A stretch of 64,000 nucleotides of DNA, taken from assembly GCF_030546645.1 (NCBI RefSeq), contig NZ_JAUOTO010000004.1, positions 186,001 through 250,000 of the forward strand, read 5' to 3'. The position numbers and the translations under genes were made by a program. The stretch's first letter is position 1, and each line of letters opens with the position of its first letter. The notes beneath the pieces are model-generated. The model saw only the letters and a program-made list of their open reading frames with translations, searched no databases and was not told the origin of the DNA. This stretch comes from Flavitalea plasmicola (GTDB taxonomy: Bacteria > Bacteroidota > Bacteroidia > Chitinophagales > Chitinophagaceae). Positions 52,460 through 60,868 of the stretch are shown piece after piece.

Positions 52460-55159
52460 TCAAGTTTTTTTAATGAACTTGTAGACGCCGGTTTTTTCAC
52501 CTGCGCTGATTTTCAGGAAATATACACCCGGCTCCAGACTACTGACGTCCATTGATCTCCCCGATCCTTTTAGCTTACACTGGCCAAGGTTATTATACAC
52601 TTCCAGGTGGGCAGCATCTTTTAATCCACGGACGTGCACTATGGAAGAGACTGGATTTGGATACAGGGAAATTCCCTTTTTCTCCTCCAGGCTGACTGAA
52701 TCTCCCAGGTTTTTCACCATGGCAATTGACGCGGCGGATGAAGGATCGCCAAACAATTCAATCTCTGCCAGCTGTAATATGTTTCCGCTGTTATTGGACA
52801 GGTTGAGCCGATAGTACTGGTATGCCGACGTATTATTGAATTTGAAAATCCTTTTTTGCAGGCGGCCTGGAAAATCTTCATTAACGCGCGTGTCAATGGT
52901 GGTCCAGCTACTTCCGTTTGCCGACCCCTGCAAAGTCCAGTTCAGGGGATCCCGCTCGGGAAAGTCGTTGGCTGAGGAGATCGTATAACCTTTTACTATG
53001 TAGCTTGACGGCGCCTGGTATTGTATCCAGCCGGAGGGATTAAACGTCAGGTATTTGCTGTTGACATTGTTGTCGATGAGATTGGTATATGCTTCGCCTG
53101 CCGGAGAGCCTGTCTGGTATTGGGCGCTGATGGGGCCACCCAGGTCGGTGATATCGATGCCTTGAGGGGCCGGGTCAATGGGAAGACCATTTGCTTCCCG
53201 CATTAATTGAAAAATATGATCCGGGCGTACGACGATGTGATTTGCATCCAGCGAATTCATCACGTTCCTGAAATTGGTGGGTTTTACGTCTGTCCATGGC
53301 TGCGCCTGGATGATGATGAACCTGGGTGTCGACCCATTCCATCCTGAGGATGCGGCAGCAATGGCATCTTTCATTGCCTGTTCCCCTGTGCAGTAATTGC
53401 AGGAAAGCGGCATTCCGGGGAGGCTTTGTTTGTAGATGGTAAGCGGTCCACCTGTGTTCTGGGCCGTCAATCCTAATAATGAGGGGGCGTAGTCGGCATA
53501 GCTTTCACCGACGTTCTGGTTAATACCGCCTGTGATGGTGTTCCAAATGGTCACTACCCGGAACCCGGCTCTTTTGTTGTAGTCTTCGGATTTCGTGACA
53601 AACTGGTTCAGGAGCGTTTGATTGGGGAAGTTATTGGGATAGGCATACCCATATCCTGATGGACCAGAGATCAGGTTGTCATTGTCGGTGGAGGTCTGAT
53701 GATAGTAATTTAAAGCGCCGGGCATTGCATCCAGCATTGCCGGAGAGAGGGTCCATCCCATCGGTACGGAACCGCGATCAGGATTGTTCCAAAGCTTGCG
53801 CATCAGGTGTTCCACATATTGTAAGTTGTCGCCATCGCTGAGTATAAAGGCAACATAGATCTTGTTTTGCAAAGCGGGCTTAGCCGGCATGGGTTTAGGC
53901 GTTACGGTCCTGGAAGTACCGCTGTGAACCGTCAGGTTGGAACAATAATCACTGGCCACTGTTGCGATGCCGTAGCTGGACGCCCTGGTGATGCCTGCGC
54001 CTTCTTCGGGCCACCAGCCTGTGAATACTGCGCCCGCGGGCATAGAAGATAAAAAGCTGTTCAATAGCGTGCTTTCAGCCGATACATTGGGGTCCAGCCA
54101 GATCACGGCGGCGCCCAGGGCGGCGGCATATTCGCGTAAACCGGCCCGATGGGCTTCGGGGCTCAACCCGATGAGCATCCTGTGATCCATGGTTGGCCAA
54201 TAGGTATTGAACAAGGTCTGGTACACCTGTAGCTTGCTGCTAAATTGCCCACGCAGGTCTGTGAGGATCGGAAGATTGTAAGGGGCTGCCGTCAGTCGTG
54301 ATAACAAGGAGGGTGAGGCTATGACCGCCTTCTTATCTTTTGCAAGCATGGTGGCCAGATTGACCGTGTGCGACTGGGCGGGATCGTAGACGATGAGGCC
54401 GGCTATTTCGCTGCGGTACTTCGTGAGGAGCTCCCAGTTGTCTGCATGTTCTGTCCACGTCAGGCCTAATGACTGCATCCAGGCGTAAGGCCCTTCCGCA
54501 AAGGCGTCCCCTTCATAGGAGAACATACGCGGCTGAGTCCTGTTGACGATGCCTTTCAGTGAGGAAAACAAGTACATTTCGGCTGTATTGTCCTGGCGGG
54601 CGGCAACATAGTCTACTTTAATATAGGCTCTTCCCCGCCAATAAACCCGCAATTCGATGGCGTGATGACTAACAGGCATGGTGAATGGCAAAGTAAAGCT
54701 TGTATAGTTCGCGGCTATCGGAAATTGCTGACGGGTGATTGCCTGATAGGCAAGGGTTGCTCCGGTGGCGGCGTCTCTGACATCGATGTCTGCGACGGAA
54801 TCGTTATTCGCGGTGTTGTTATCAATTTTCATCCTGAACTCGGCGACGTACCATCCTGCTGTCAAGCTGGTGTCATAGGGGCCATAGACCATATGGTCAT
54901 TTGCCGCATCGATGCCTGTCTGACAAAGCCAGCCATCCGTGTCCAAATGCCCTGTTTTATGTCCAATGGAGGGGCCTTCGGCCTCCCAACGCCATGACTG
55001 TTCATTGAGGTAAAAGAGGTCCTGGTTATTTGCCCGCGCAGGGAATGAAGGCAGGAGCTGTCCCTGGGGCCAGGTGATCTGTGCCGGGGAAAGTTTTGCC
55101 AATATCAGCAGCGAGAATAATGCTACATACTTCACAGGTAGGTTTGTTATGGTAGTCAT
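52460..55159 (-). CDS. Secreted GxGYxYP-domain protein with discoidin-like domain and type IX sorting tail
   Basis: 899 residues with a signal peptide (about 30 residues ending near SPAQ). The family-defining motif appears as SGYGYAYP within the large domain of about residues 190-660 (GxGYxYP family, a putative glycoside hydrolase fold whose function is undescribed). About 685-810 form an F5/8 type C (discoidin-like) sandwich (WTLQGSANGSSWTTIDTRVN). The last 70 residues are a Por-type C-terminal sorting domain (SLYPNPVSSIVHV, LEVYNNLGQ, LEPGVYFLKI), so export is by the type IX secretion system. Proteins of this family likely bind or cleave a glycan, but no catalytic residues are established. 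Confidence 0.85.
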   Translation of the reverse strand: MTTITNLPVKYVALFSLLILAKLSPAQITWPQGQLLPSFPARANNQDLFYLNEQSWRWEAEGPSIGHKTGHLDTDGWLCQTGIDAANDHMVYGPYDTSLTAGWYVAEFRMKIDNNTANNDSVADIDVRDAATGATLAYQAITRQQFPIAANYTSFTLPFTMPVSHHAIELRVYWRGRAYIKVDYVAARQDNTAEMYLFSSLKGIVNRTQPRMFSYEGDAFAEGPYAWMQSLGLTWTEHADNWELLTKYRSEIAGLIVYDPAQSHTVNLATMLAKDKKAVIASPSLLSRLTAAPYNLPILTDLRGQFSSKLQVYQTLFNTYWPTMDHRMLIGLSPEAHRAGLREYAAALGAAVIWLDPNVSAESTLLNSFLSSMPAGAVFTGWWPEEGAGITRASSYGIATVASDYCSNLTVHSGTSRTVTPKPMPAKPALQNKIYVAFILSDGDNLQYVEHLMRKLWNNPDRGSVPMGWTLSPAMLDAMPGALNYYHQTSTDNDNLISGPSGYGYAYPNNFPNQTLLNQFVTKSEDYNKRAGFRVVTIWNTITGGINQNVGESYADYAPSLLGLTAQNTGGPLTIYKQSLPGMPLSCNYCTGEQAMKDAIAAASSGWNGSTPRFIIIQAQPWTDVKPTNFRNVMNSLDANHIVVRPDHIFQLMREANGLPIDPAPQGIDITDLGGPISAQYQTGSPAGEAYTNLIDNNVNSKYLTFNPSGWIQYQAPSSYIVKGYTISSANDFPERDPLNWTLQGSANGSSWTTIDTRVNEDFPGRLQKRIFKFNNTSAYQYYRLNLSNNSGNILQLAEIELFGDPSSAASIAMVKNLGDSVSLEEKKGISLYPNPVSSIVHVRGLKDAAHLEVYNNLGQCKLKGSGRSMDVSSLEPGVYFLKISAGEKTGVYKFIKKT

Positions 55160-55243
55160 GATCGTTAGCGTTTTATTCTTTATAATTAAACAGAAGGGCC
55201 GAAAAGGGAAGGAGCGATGAATTAAGATATGAAATAGTTCCGG

Positions 55244-55278
55244 GCTAAGATTTGCTAAATTTTTCGGTGCTAAAATTT
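55244..55278. repeat. Three short direct repeats upstream of the GxGYxYP gene
   Basis: GCTAAGATTT (55244-55253), GCTAAATTTT (55254-55263) and GCTAAAATTT (55269-55278) are spaced 10 and 15 bases apart. They lie 85-120 bases before the start codon of the minus-strand gene and could be tandem protein-binding sites. Confidence 0.35.
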
Positions 55279-55314
55279 AGTGGATCACTTATGCTGCTGC
55301 GTTAGGGGACTATA

Positions 55315-55352
55315 AAGGGAAACCCGCTATTACGCTGTAGCGGGTTTCCCTT
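55315..55352 (-). terminator. Hairpin terminator downstream of metE
   Basis: A perfect 15-base stem (55315-55329 with 55338-55352) around an eight-base loop starts 19 bases after the metE stop. It is not followed by a clear T-run on either strand, but its strength and position make it the best candidate terminator. It separates metE from the GxGYxYP gene. Confidence 0.7.
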
Positions 55353-55370
55353 GCATGTTTTATTGTATGA

Positions 55371-57680
55371 TCAGGACAATTGGGGCTGATGTATCTTTTT
55401 CCTTAAAGCTGCCGCTGCCTGTACCATGTTGATCAGCGCCTGTTTGGTTTCCGGCCATTTTCTTGTTTTTAGGCCGCAGTCCGGGTTGACCCAAAGGTTG
55501 CGTGCCGGCAGCAGGAGCGAAGCTTTTTCCAGCAGGGCTTCCATTTCTTCGGTAGTCGGCACACGCGGAGAGTGGATGTCGTAGACGCCGGGGCCGATCT
55601 CGTTGGGGTATTTAAATCCCGCGAAGGCTTCCAGCAGCTCCATTTGGGAGCGGGACGTTTCGATGGTGATGACATCGGCATCCATCGCGGCAATGTGCTC
55701 GATAATGTCGTTGAATTCACTATAGCACATATGTGTATGGATCTGTGTCTCATCTTTTACGCCGCTGGCGGAGATACGGAAGGCTTTGACGGCCCAGTCC
55801 AGGTAAGCCGGCCAATCTTTTTTACGCAGTGGAAGGCCCTCGCGGATGGCCGGCTCGTCAATCTGTATCACCCGGATGCCTGCCTTTTCAAGTGCCACCA
55901 CTTCATCCCGGATAGCGAGCGCGATCTGGTTAGCTGTCATCGATCGGGGCTGATCATCCCGTACAAAGGACCATTGCAGGATGGTGACAGGACCTGTGAG
56001 CATACCTTTCATCAGCTGTTTGGTTTGCTGTTGGGCAAAATGGCTCCAGCGCACTGTCATGTCAGTGGGGCGGCTGACGTCGCCATAAATGACGGGCGGC
56101 TTTACACAACGGCTGCCATAGCTTTGCACCCAGCCATTTTTTGAAAAGAGAAATCCATCCAGCTGCTGGCCAAAATACTCCACCATATCATTACGCTCAA
56201 ATTCGCCATGTACCAGTACGTCGATGCCTATTTCTTCCTGCCAGCGGATGACATCGATAGTGGCTTTTTCGATGGCGGTGTCGTACTGTTGCGGCGTAAG
56301 CTCGCCTTTTTTCAGTCGTGCACGCAATTGCCTGATCTCCTCCGTCTGGGGGAAAGACCCGATCGTCGTGGTGGGGAAGAGGGGCAGTCCGAATTTCTTT
56401 TGCTGGGTGGTTTGCCGGGCGGGAAAGGGGCTGTTGCGGCGGGCATCGCTTTCTTTAATGGCTCCGACACGGTCTTTTACCGACATCTTATGAATGAGGG
56501 TCGAGATGCGACGGCTTTCGATGGCTTTTTGGTTTTCGGCGAGCGGGTCTTTGTTGCCTTCGACAATTTGTTTCAGGTGGGCTATCTCCTTCAGCTTTTG
56601 TTTTGCAAAGGCCATCCAGTTGCGGACCTGGGGGGCAATGGCTGTTTCAGGCTCCAGGTCGAAAGGGGTATGCAATAGGGAGCAGCTGGGGGCGATGAAG
56701 ACGCGGCCGGTCCCCAGTTTTTCGATGGTTTTATTGATATGTGTCAGACTTTTATTGTAGTCGTTCTTCCAGATGTTCCGGCCATCTACGACGCCCAGGG
56801 ATAGGGTCAGTTTGGCGGGGAGGTCCTTCAGTACATCATCCAGTTGCTGCGGCGCACGTACAAGGTCGATATGCAGGGCACAGACGGGAAGGTTTTTAGC
56901 CAGGGCGGTGTTGTCACCGAGGGTTTCGAAATAGGTGGCGAGGAGTACCTTGATATGGGGGCATTTGTTCCTGATCTCCGTATAGGCAAAGGTAAAGGCC
57001 TGCTTTTCCTCTTCGGTCAGGTCAAGGCAAAGAAAGGGTTCGTCCATCTGTACCCATTCTGTCAGGTAGTCATCATTGAGCTTGTTCAGGATGTCGATGT
57101 ACACGGGTACCAGCTGTTTGATCAGGCTGATGCGGTGGAAGCCCGGTTGCTTTTCTTTCCCCAGGAGCAAATAAGACACCGGCCCGATGAGCACAGGCTT
57201 AGGGATTTTAACAAGGACGCCCTTTGCGGCGCTGACATCGTTGAAAAGCTTGTTGGAGAAAATTTTAAATTTCTGCTTTGCGGTGAATTCGGGTACGATG
57301 TAGTGGTAGTTGGTGTCGAACCATTTGGTCATCTCCATTGCGATGATGTCAAGACCATCTTTCTGATAGCCTCTTGCCATGGCGAAATACAGGTCGATCT
57401 CCGCATTGCCATTGACATCGGTGACTACCGGGGCATAGCGGTCCGGAATCACGCCCAGCAGGAGAGACATGTCCAGCACCTGGTCATAAAAGCTGAAGTC
57501 ATTACAGGGTATGAGATCGAATCCGGCGTCCTGCTGTAATCGCCAATGCTGCTCACGCAGGTGTTTGGCTACAACGAATAATTGCTGGCGGGTGATCTGG
57601 CCTGCCCAATACTGTTCACAGGCTTTTTTGAGCTCACGATTGGCGCCCACGCGGGGGTAGCCTAAATTGTTTGTCAGCAT
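55371..57680 (-). CDS. metE: Cobalamin-independent methionine synthase (5-methyltetrahydropteroyltriglutamate-homocysteine methyltransferase)
   Basis: 769 residues from ATG 57680 (MLTNNLGYPRVGANRELKKA); E. coli MetE has 753. Two barrel domains are visible: the N-terminal folate-binding barrel up to about 370, and the catalytic C-terminal barrel from about 430 (FPTTTIGSFPQT). Zinc ligands are in place: His650 and Cys652 (THMCYSEF) and Cys735 (NPDCGLKTR), with the expected offset of nine from the E. coli numbers. It makes methionine from homocysteine in the cytoplasm without vitamin B12. A cobalamin riboswitch precedes it, so it should be silenced when B12 is available and a B12-dependent synthase elsewhere can work. 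Confidence 0.98.
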   Translation of the reverse strand: MLTNNLGYPRVGANRELKKACEQYWAGQITRQQLFVVAKHLREQHWRLQQDAGFDLIPCNDFSFYDQVLDMSLLLGVIPDRYAPVVTDVNGNAEIDLYFAMARGYQKDGLDIIAMEMTKWFDTNYHYIVPEFTAKQKFKIFSNKLFNDVSAAKGVLVKIPKPVLIGPVSYLLLGKEKQPGFHRISLIKQLVPVYIDILNKLNDDYLTEWVQMDEPFLCLDLTEEEKQAFTFAYTEIRNKCPHIKVLLATYFETLGDNTALAKNLPVCALHIDLVRAPQQLDDVLKDLPAKLTLSLGVVDGRNIWKNDYNKSLTHINKTIEKLGTGRVFIAPSCSLLHTPFDLEPETAIAPQVRNWMAFAKQKLKEIAHLKQIVEGNKDPLAENQKAIESRRISTLIHKMSVKDRVGAIKESDARRNSPFPARQTTQQKKFGLPLFPTTTIGSFPQTEEIRQLRARLKKGELTPQQYDTAIEKATIDVIRWQEEIGIDVLVHGEFERNDMVEYFGQQLDGFLFSKNGWVQSYGSRCVKPPVIYGDVSRPTDMTVRWSHFAQQQTKQLMKGMLTGPVTILQWSFVRDDQPRSMTANQIALAIRDEVVALEKAGIRVIQIDEPAIREGLPLRKKDWPAYLDWAVKAFRISASGVKDETQIHTHMCYSEFNDIIEHIAAMDADVITIETSRSQMELLEAFAGFKYPNEIGPGVYDIHSPRVPTTEEMEALLEKASLLLPARNLWVNPDCGLKTRKWPETKQALINMVQAAAALRKKIHQPQLS

Positions 57681-57831
57681 ACACAAAAACTTTTAGGTTA
57701 AACATTAAAATGAATTAATGCCTTTACGTTTATGAGTATGCTTCCGGAATTTAAGTAAGAGAGGATATAACTATCCTGTGGGATAGTATTCCTGACTTCT
57801 GCTTTAAACTGCGAAAGCATTTGTCTGGTTT

Positions 57832-57950
57832 TGCAGGCAAGTATCTGACTTCATCCTCGTAGGGAGGACATTACAGTTGCGCAACAGTCCGTGATTCGCA
57901 CACGGTTCCTTTTTAAGAGCATGCCTGACAGACAGTACATGCTCACCTGA
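57832..57950 (-). ncRNA. Cobalamin (vitamin B12) riboswitch controlling metE
   Basis: Reading the minus strand from 57948, conserved elements appear in order: AGGTGAGCATG, AAAAGGAACC, GTGTGCGAATCACGGACTG, TTGCGCAACTGTAA, GATGAAGTCAGA and TTGCCTGC. These match the cobalamin aptamer, including the B12 box (AGTCAGATACTTGCC here against AGTCAGGATACCTGCC in the family). The gap to metE is 151 bases. Within it a seven-base hairpin (actatcc 57770-57776 with ggatagt 57781-57787) may be part of the expression platform. Confidence 0.92.
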
Positions 57951-58090
57951 AAACTTACAATAAAGTAAAGAACGAGGAGGCGAAGGTATAGAATATTTCG
58001 AAAATTAAATTATCTATTTGGACCATGTTTTTGATCAAAGTTGGAGATTTATGCGGAAGGCCTGTAACAAAACTGTTGTTGGCCCGTATG

Positions 58091-58105
58091 ATGTGTTAAA
58101 CACAT
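58091..58105. promoter_or_regulatory. 15-base palindrome just before the GIN-domain gene
   Basis: ATGTGTT-A-AACACAT is a perfect inverted repeat ending four bases before the start codon at 58109. It could be an operator or an mRNA hairpin covering the ribosome site. Confidence 0.4.
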
Positions 58106-58108
58106 TTT

Positions 58109-58837
58109 ATGCGACTATTGAAAACCTTATTTGTTATCACCTTCCTTTTTGCGGCGACTCTTGCCGCCGGCGCCCAAACCATATCTGTTGACCATTTCAA
58201 TAAGGTGATCATAAGCCCTTACATAAAGGTTGTTTTCGAACAGGGTGAGACGGAAAGCGTGACTGTGAATAGACTGCTGGTAGACAGCAGTAAACTGCAT
58301 ATAGAAGTACATGGAGGCACGTTGCGTATTTACCTGGAAGGGGCCAAAGATATTCCGTATAATGACAAGTCGTATAACAATAAGGGGCTCTACCCTAACC
58401 ATGCCGTCGTTGCTACTGTTACTTACAGGGCGCTGAAGACGCTTTCTTTACGGGGGGCAGAGACTCATCTTTGTCAAAGTCCGCTCACTGCAAATAAATT
58501 TGCGCTACGGGTGTACGGAGCGTCTACCGTCGTTTTTACCGAGATGCGTGTGCGGAAACTGCGTGCGGTGATATATGGTGAAAGTACCCTGGAGATCCAA
58601 TCGGGTAAAGCGGACGAGCAGCACTTTACTTGTTATGGAGAAGGGAGGATCAACACTACGGCTATTACCGGCAGGACGGGCAAGATAACCTCCTTCGGGG
58701 AAGCCGAATTCAGTATGAATGTTTCTGATCGTATTAAGATCACGGCCTTCGGTGATGCGAAGCTCCGTTATATGGGGAATCCGGATATTATAAAGGGGGT
58801 CCATATCGGGGATGTCGATGTGCTGAAGATCGACTAG
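58109..58837 (+). CDS. GIN-domain (DUF2807-type) exported protein
   Basis: 242 residues with a signal peptide (MRLLKTLFVITFLFAATLAAGAQ). The rest is a right-handed beta-solenoid-like GIN domain: ISVDHFNKVIISPYIKVVF at the start, then short repeated strands with alternating small residues (LRAVIYGESTLEIQSG, KITSFGEAEFSMNVSD, ITAFGDAKLRYMG). Such head-GIN proteins are common in Bacteroidota and sit in the periplasm or cell surface. No function is established, although a putative autotransporter-adhesin relation has been suggested from fold. A perfect palindrome precedes the start codon. It is not obviously linked to the sigma factor operon 79 bases downstream. Confidence 0.85.
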   Translation: MRLLKTLFVITFLFAATLAAGAQTISVDHFNKVIISPYIKVVFEQGETESVTVNRLLVDSSKLHIEVHGGTLRIYLEGAKDIPYNDKSYNNKGLYPNHAVVATVTYRALKTLSLRGAETHLCQSPLTANKFALRVYGASTVVFTEMRVRKLRAVIYGESTLEIQSGKADEQHFTCYGEGRINTTAITGRTGKITSFGEAEFSMNVSDRIKITAFGDAKLRYMGNPDIIKGVHIGDVDVLKID

Positions 58838-58916
58838 GAGGCTGGTAGCTGTGTAAATATATAAAATATTTTAAATATAAAAGTTAGAAAGATTTTTCTT
58901 TACTATTGTATTTAAA

Positions 58917-59528
58917 TTGTTAAGGCATAATTTATTGTCGACTCATCCACCATATGAGGAAAACGAGATCCTTCAGCGTATAGCAAAAGGCGATGAGGCG
59001 GCTTTCAGACAGTTGGTCCACCAGTTTACCCCTTTATTAGCGCCATATATTCTAAAATTTACCAAGTCAAAAGAAAGAACCCAGGAGATTGTACAGGACG
59101 TATTTACTCAAATGTGGCTATCCCGGGAATCTCTTAGCCAGGTCAATAACTTTCGACGCTATTTATATGTAGCCAGCCGAAACCATGCCTTGAATGCCAT
59201 CAGGAATATGGTGCGGGAGGAAAAGCGACATCTAAAATGGCTTCAGGATCAACCGTCCAGTACGGCCGAGAACACCCCTGCCCAGGATTATACCCCCTAT
59301 ATAGGCCTGGTGGAAGAAGCTGTACAACAGCTGCCAGATCAACAAAAAAAAGTGTGGGTTTTATGCCGGGTTCAAGGCAAGAAGTACCAGGAAGTTGCCC
59401 TGGAAACGGGTCTGTCAAGGGAAACCGTAAAAAAGTACCTCCAGTATGCCCAGGCGTCCATAACAAAATACGTTCAACAAAAAGTGGTTATTGCATTAGC
59501 CGGCCTCTTGTTGAGAAAGCTATTTTAA
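58917..59528 (+). CDS. ECF-type RNA polymerase sigma-70 factor
   Basis: 203 residues. Sigma region 2 (about 32-95, with IVQDVFTQMWLSRE and YLYVASRNHALNAIRN) and region 4 (about 140-190, YQEVALETGLSRETVKKYL) are intact, giving the usual two-domain ECF size. No ATG is available in the frame before region 2: the best start is the TTG at 58917 (or the TTG at 58935), because an in-frame TAA lies at 58878. A FecR anti-sigma gene and an STN-containing SusC gene follow, so this is a cell-surface signalling sigma that turns on the transporter when substrate binds. Confidence 0.93.
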   Translation: MLRHNLLSTHPPYEENEILQRIAKGDEAAFRQLVHQFTPLLAPYILKFTKSKERTQEIVQDVFTQMWLSRESLSQVNNFRRYLYVASRNHALNAIRNMVREEKRHLKWLQDQPSSTAENTPAQDYTPYIGLVEEAVQQLPDQQKKVWVLCRVQGKKYQEVALETGLSRETVKKYLQYAQASITKYVQQKVVIALAGLLLRKLF

Positions 59529-59603
59529 AAAAATCTTCCGGCCGGGTAGCCCCTTTTTTGAGAAGCCGGTGTCTTACTTATTAAACGGCTAATTCCCTAA
59601 ACA

Positions 59604-60800
59604 ATGGAGGAAAGGAAAGATCATATTAAGCGATTGATCAAGAGGTGGATGGAGAATACCATTACCCTGGAAGAAAAAGGGGAATTGGCGGGACTGCTTA
59701 ACGAGCAGACCTTACTGTCCGATGTAGAGCCCGGGTTGCAGGAAATGTGGGATGCGCAAACCAGCCAGCATGTTCTTTCAGAAAGAGAAACGGCATCGAT
59801 GATCGAGCATATCCTTTCCAATAATCGTCCGGAAGGAGAAATTGATCTGCAAGCTCCCGTTCGTCGTATCCATGCCATGCCTCGTTGGGGTTGGGCGGCT
59901 GCAGCTATTATTATTATTATTATATTGGGTATGGGCGGGCTTCTCCGGACTATAAACAAGAACGATGCTGGTACCCGGCGCACAGCGGTGCATCCACCGG
60001 CCACCGAGGTGATGCCCGCCATGGGAAAGGTCGTTTTAAAACTACCTGATGGGCAGCAGCTCTATCTGGACAGCCTGCATGGGAGCATTGTGAAAAAGGG
60101 AGCATTAACGGTCGATAGCAAAAAAGGCTCTCTGACATATAAGGGTGCAGCCGGTAAAATGGAATATCACACTCTTACCGTCCCTCGGGGCAGGCAATAT
60201 GAGCTGGAATTGCCTGATGGAACAAATGTGTGGCTGAATGCTGCTTCTTCCATTACCTACCCTATAGTTTTCGGCGGCCCGGAACGGCTGGTGACCGTCA
60301 GCGGGGAGGCTTATTTCGAGGTTGCAAAAGATAAATCAAAGCCTTTTCGCGTAGCTGCCAATGATATGATGATAACGGTGACCGGAACTCATTTTAACGT
60401 CAACGCATACGGCGACGAACCTTACTTCGCCACCACGGTCCTGGAAGGGGGCGTGAAAGTAACGAGGAATAGCAAGACCGTAATCTTATCTCCTAATGAA
60501 CAGTCTATATCGGATGTGACTGGAAGTCTTTCTGTTAACAGGAATGTAAATGTAGATGATGTCATGGCATGGCGGGATAGGTTCTTTCATTTTGAAAGCG
60601 CCGATCTGCCTACCATTCTGCGCGAACTTGCCCGGTGGTATGATGTGGATGTGGCGTATGAAGGCGTAGTCAGCAAAGAAAGATTCTTCGCGATCATCAA
60701 CCGGAACAGTAGTTTGTCGGCCGTGTTAAAAGCACTTCAGGCCAATGACGTTCAATTCAATATCAACGGAAAAAAATTGACTGTGAAATCCAGCAAATAG
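59604..60800 (+). CDS. FecR-family anti-sigma factor
   Basis: 398 residues. An N-terminal cytoplasmic segment of about 90 residues would bind the sigma factor. A single transmembrane helix at about 95-113 contains six consecutive Ile residues encoded by repeated ATT. The periplasmic FecR domain (YHTLTVPRGRQYELELPDG, VWLNAASSITYPI, EAYFEVAKDKSKPFRV) follows, and the last 70 residues are the DUF4974 domain (FFHFESADLPTILRELARWY). It holds the ECF sigma factor inactive until the SusC STN domain signals. The gene lies 75 bases after the sigma gene and 68 before SusC. Confidence 0.94.
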   Translation: MEERKDHIKRLIKRWMENTITLEEKGELAGLLNEQTLLSDVEPGLQEMWDAQTSQHVLSERETASMIEHILSNNRPEGEIDLQAPVRRIHAMPRWGWAAAAIIIIIILGMGGLLRTINKNDAGTRRTAVHPPATEVMPAMGKVVLKLPDGQQLYLDSLHGSIVKKGALTVDSKKGSLTYKGAAGKMEYHTLTVPRGRQYELELPDGTNVWLNAASSITYPIVFGGPERLVTVSGEAYFEVAKDKSKPFRVAANDMMITVTGTHFNVNAYGDEPYFATTVLEGGVKVTRNSKTVILSPNEQSISDVTGSLSVNRNVNVDDVMAWRDRFFHFESADLPTILRELARWYDVDVAYEGVVSKERFFAIINRNSSLSAVLKALQANDVQFNINGKKLTVKSSK

Positions 60801-60868
60801 CCAGCCGGGCCCGCGACTAAGCCCGACTGAGAAATAATGTATTCTCTACTCCAAAACACACTGCTTAT

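Larger units (their letters stand above)
57681..58108. other. 428-base intergenic region between metE and the GIN-domain gene
   Basis: It holds the cobalamin riboswitch and its expression platform on the minus strand, and the upstream region of the GIN-domain gene on the plus strand. No additional coding frame with support was found in it. Confidence 0.7.
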
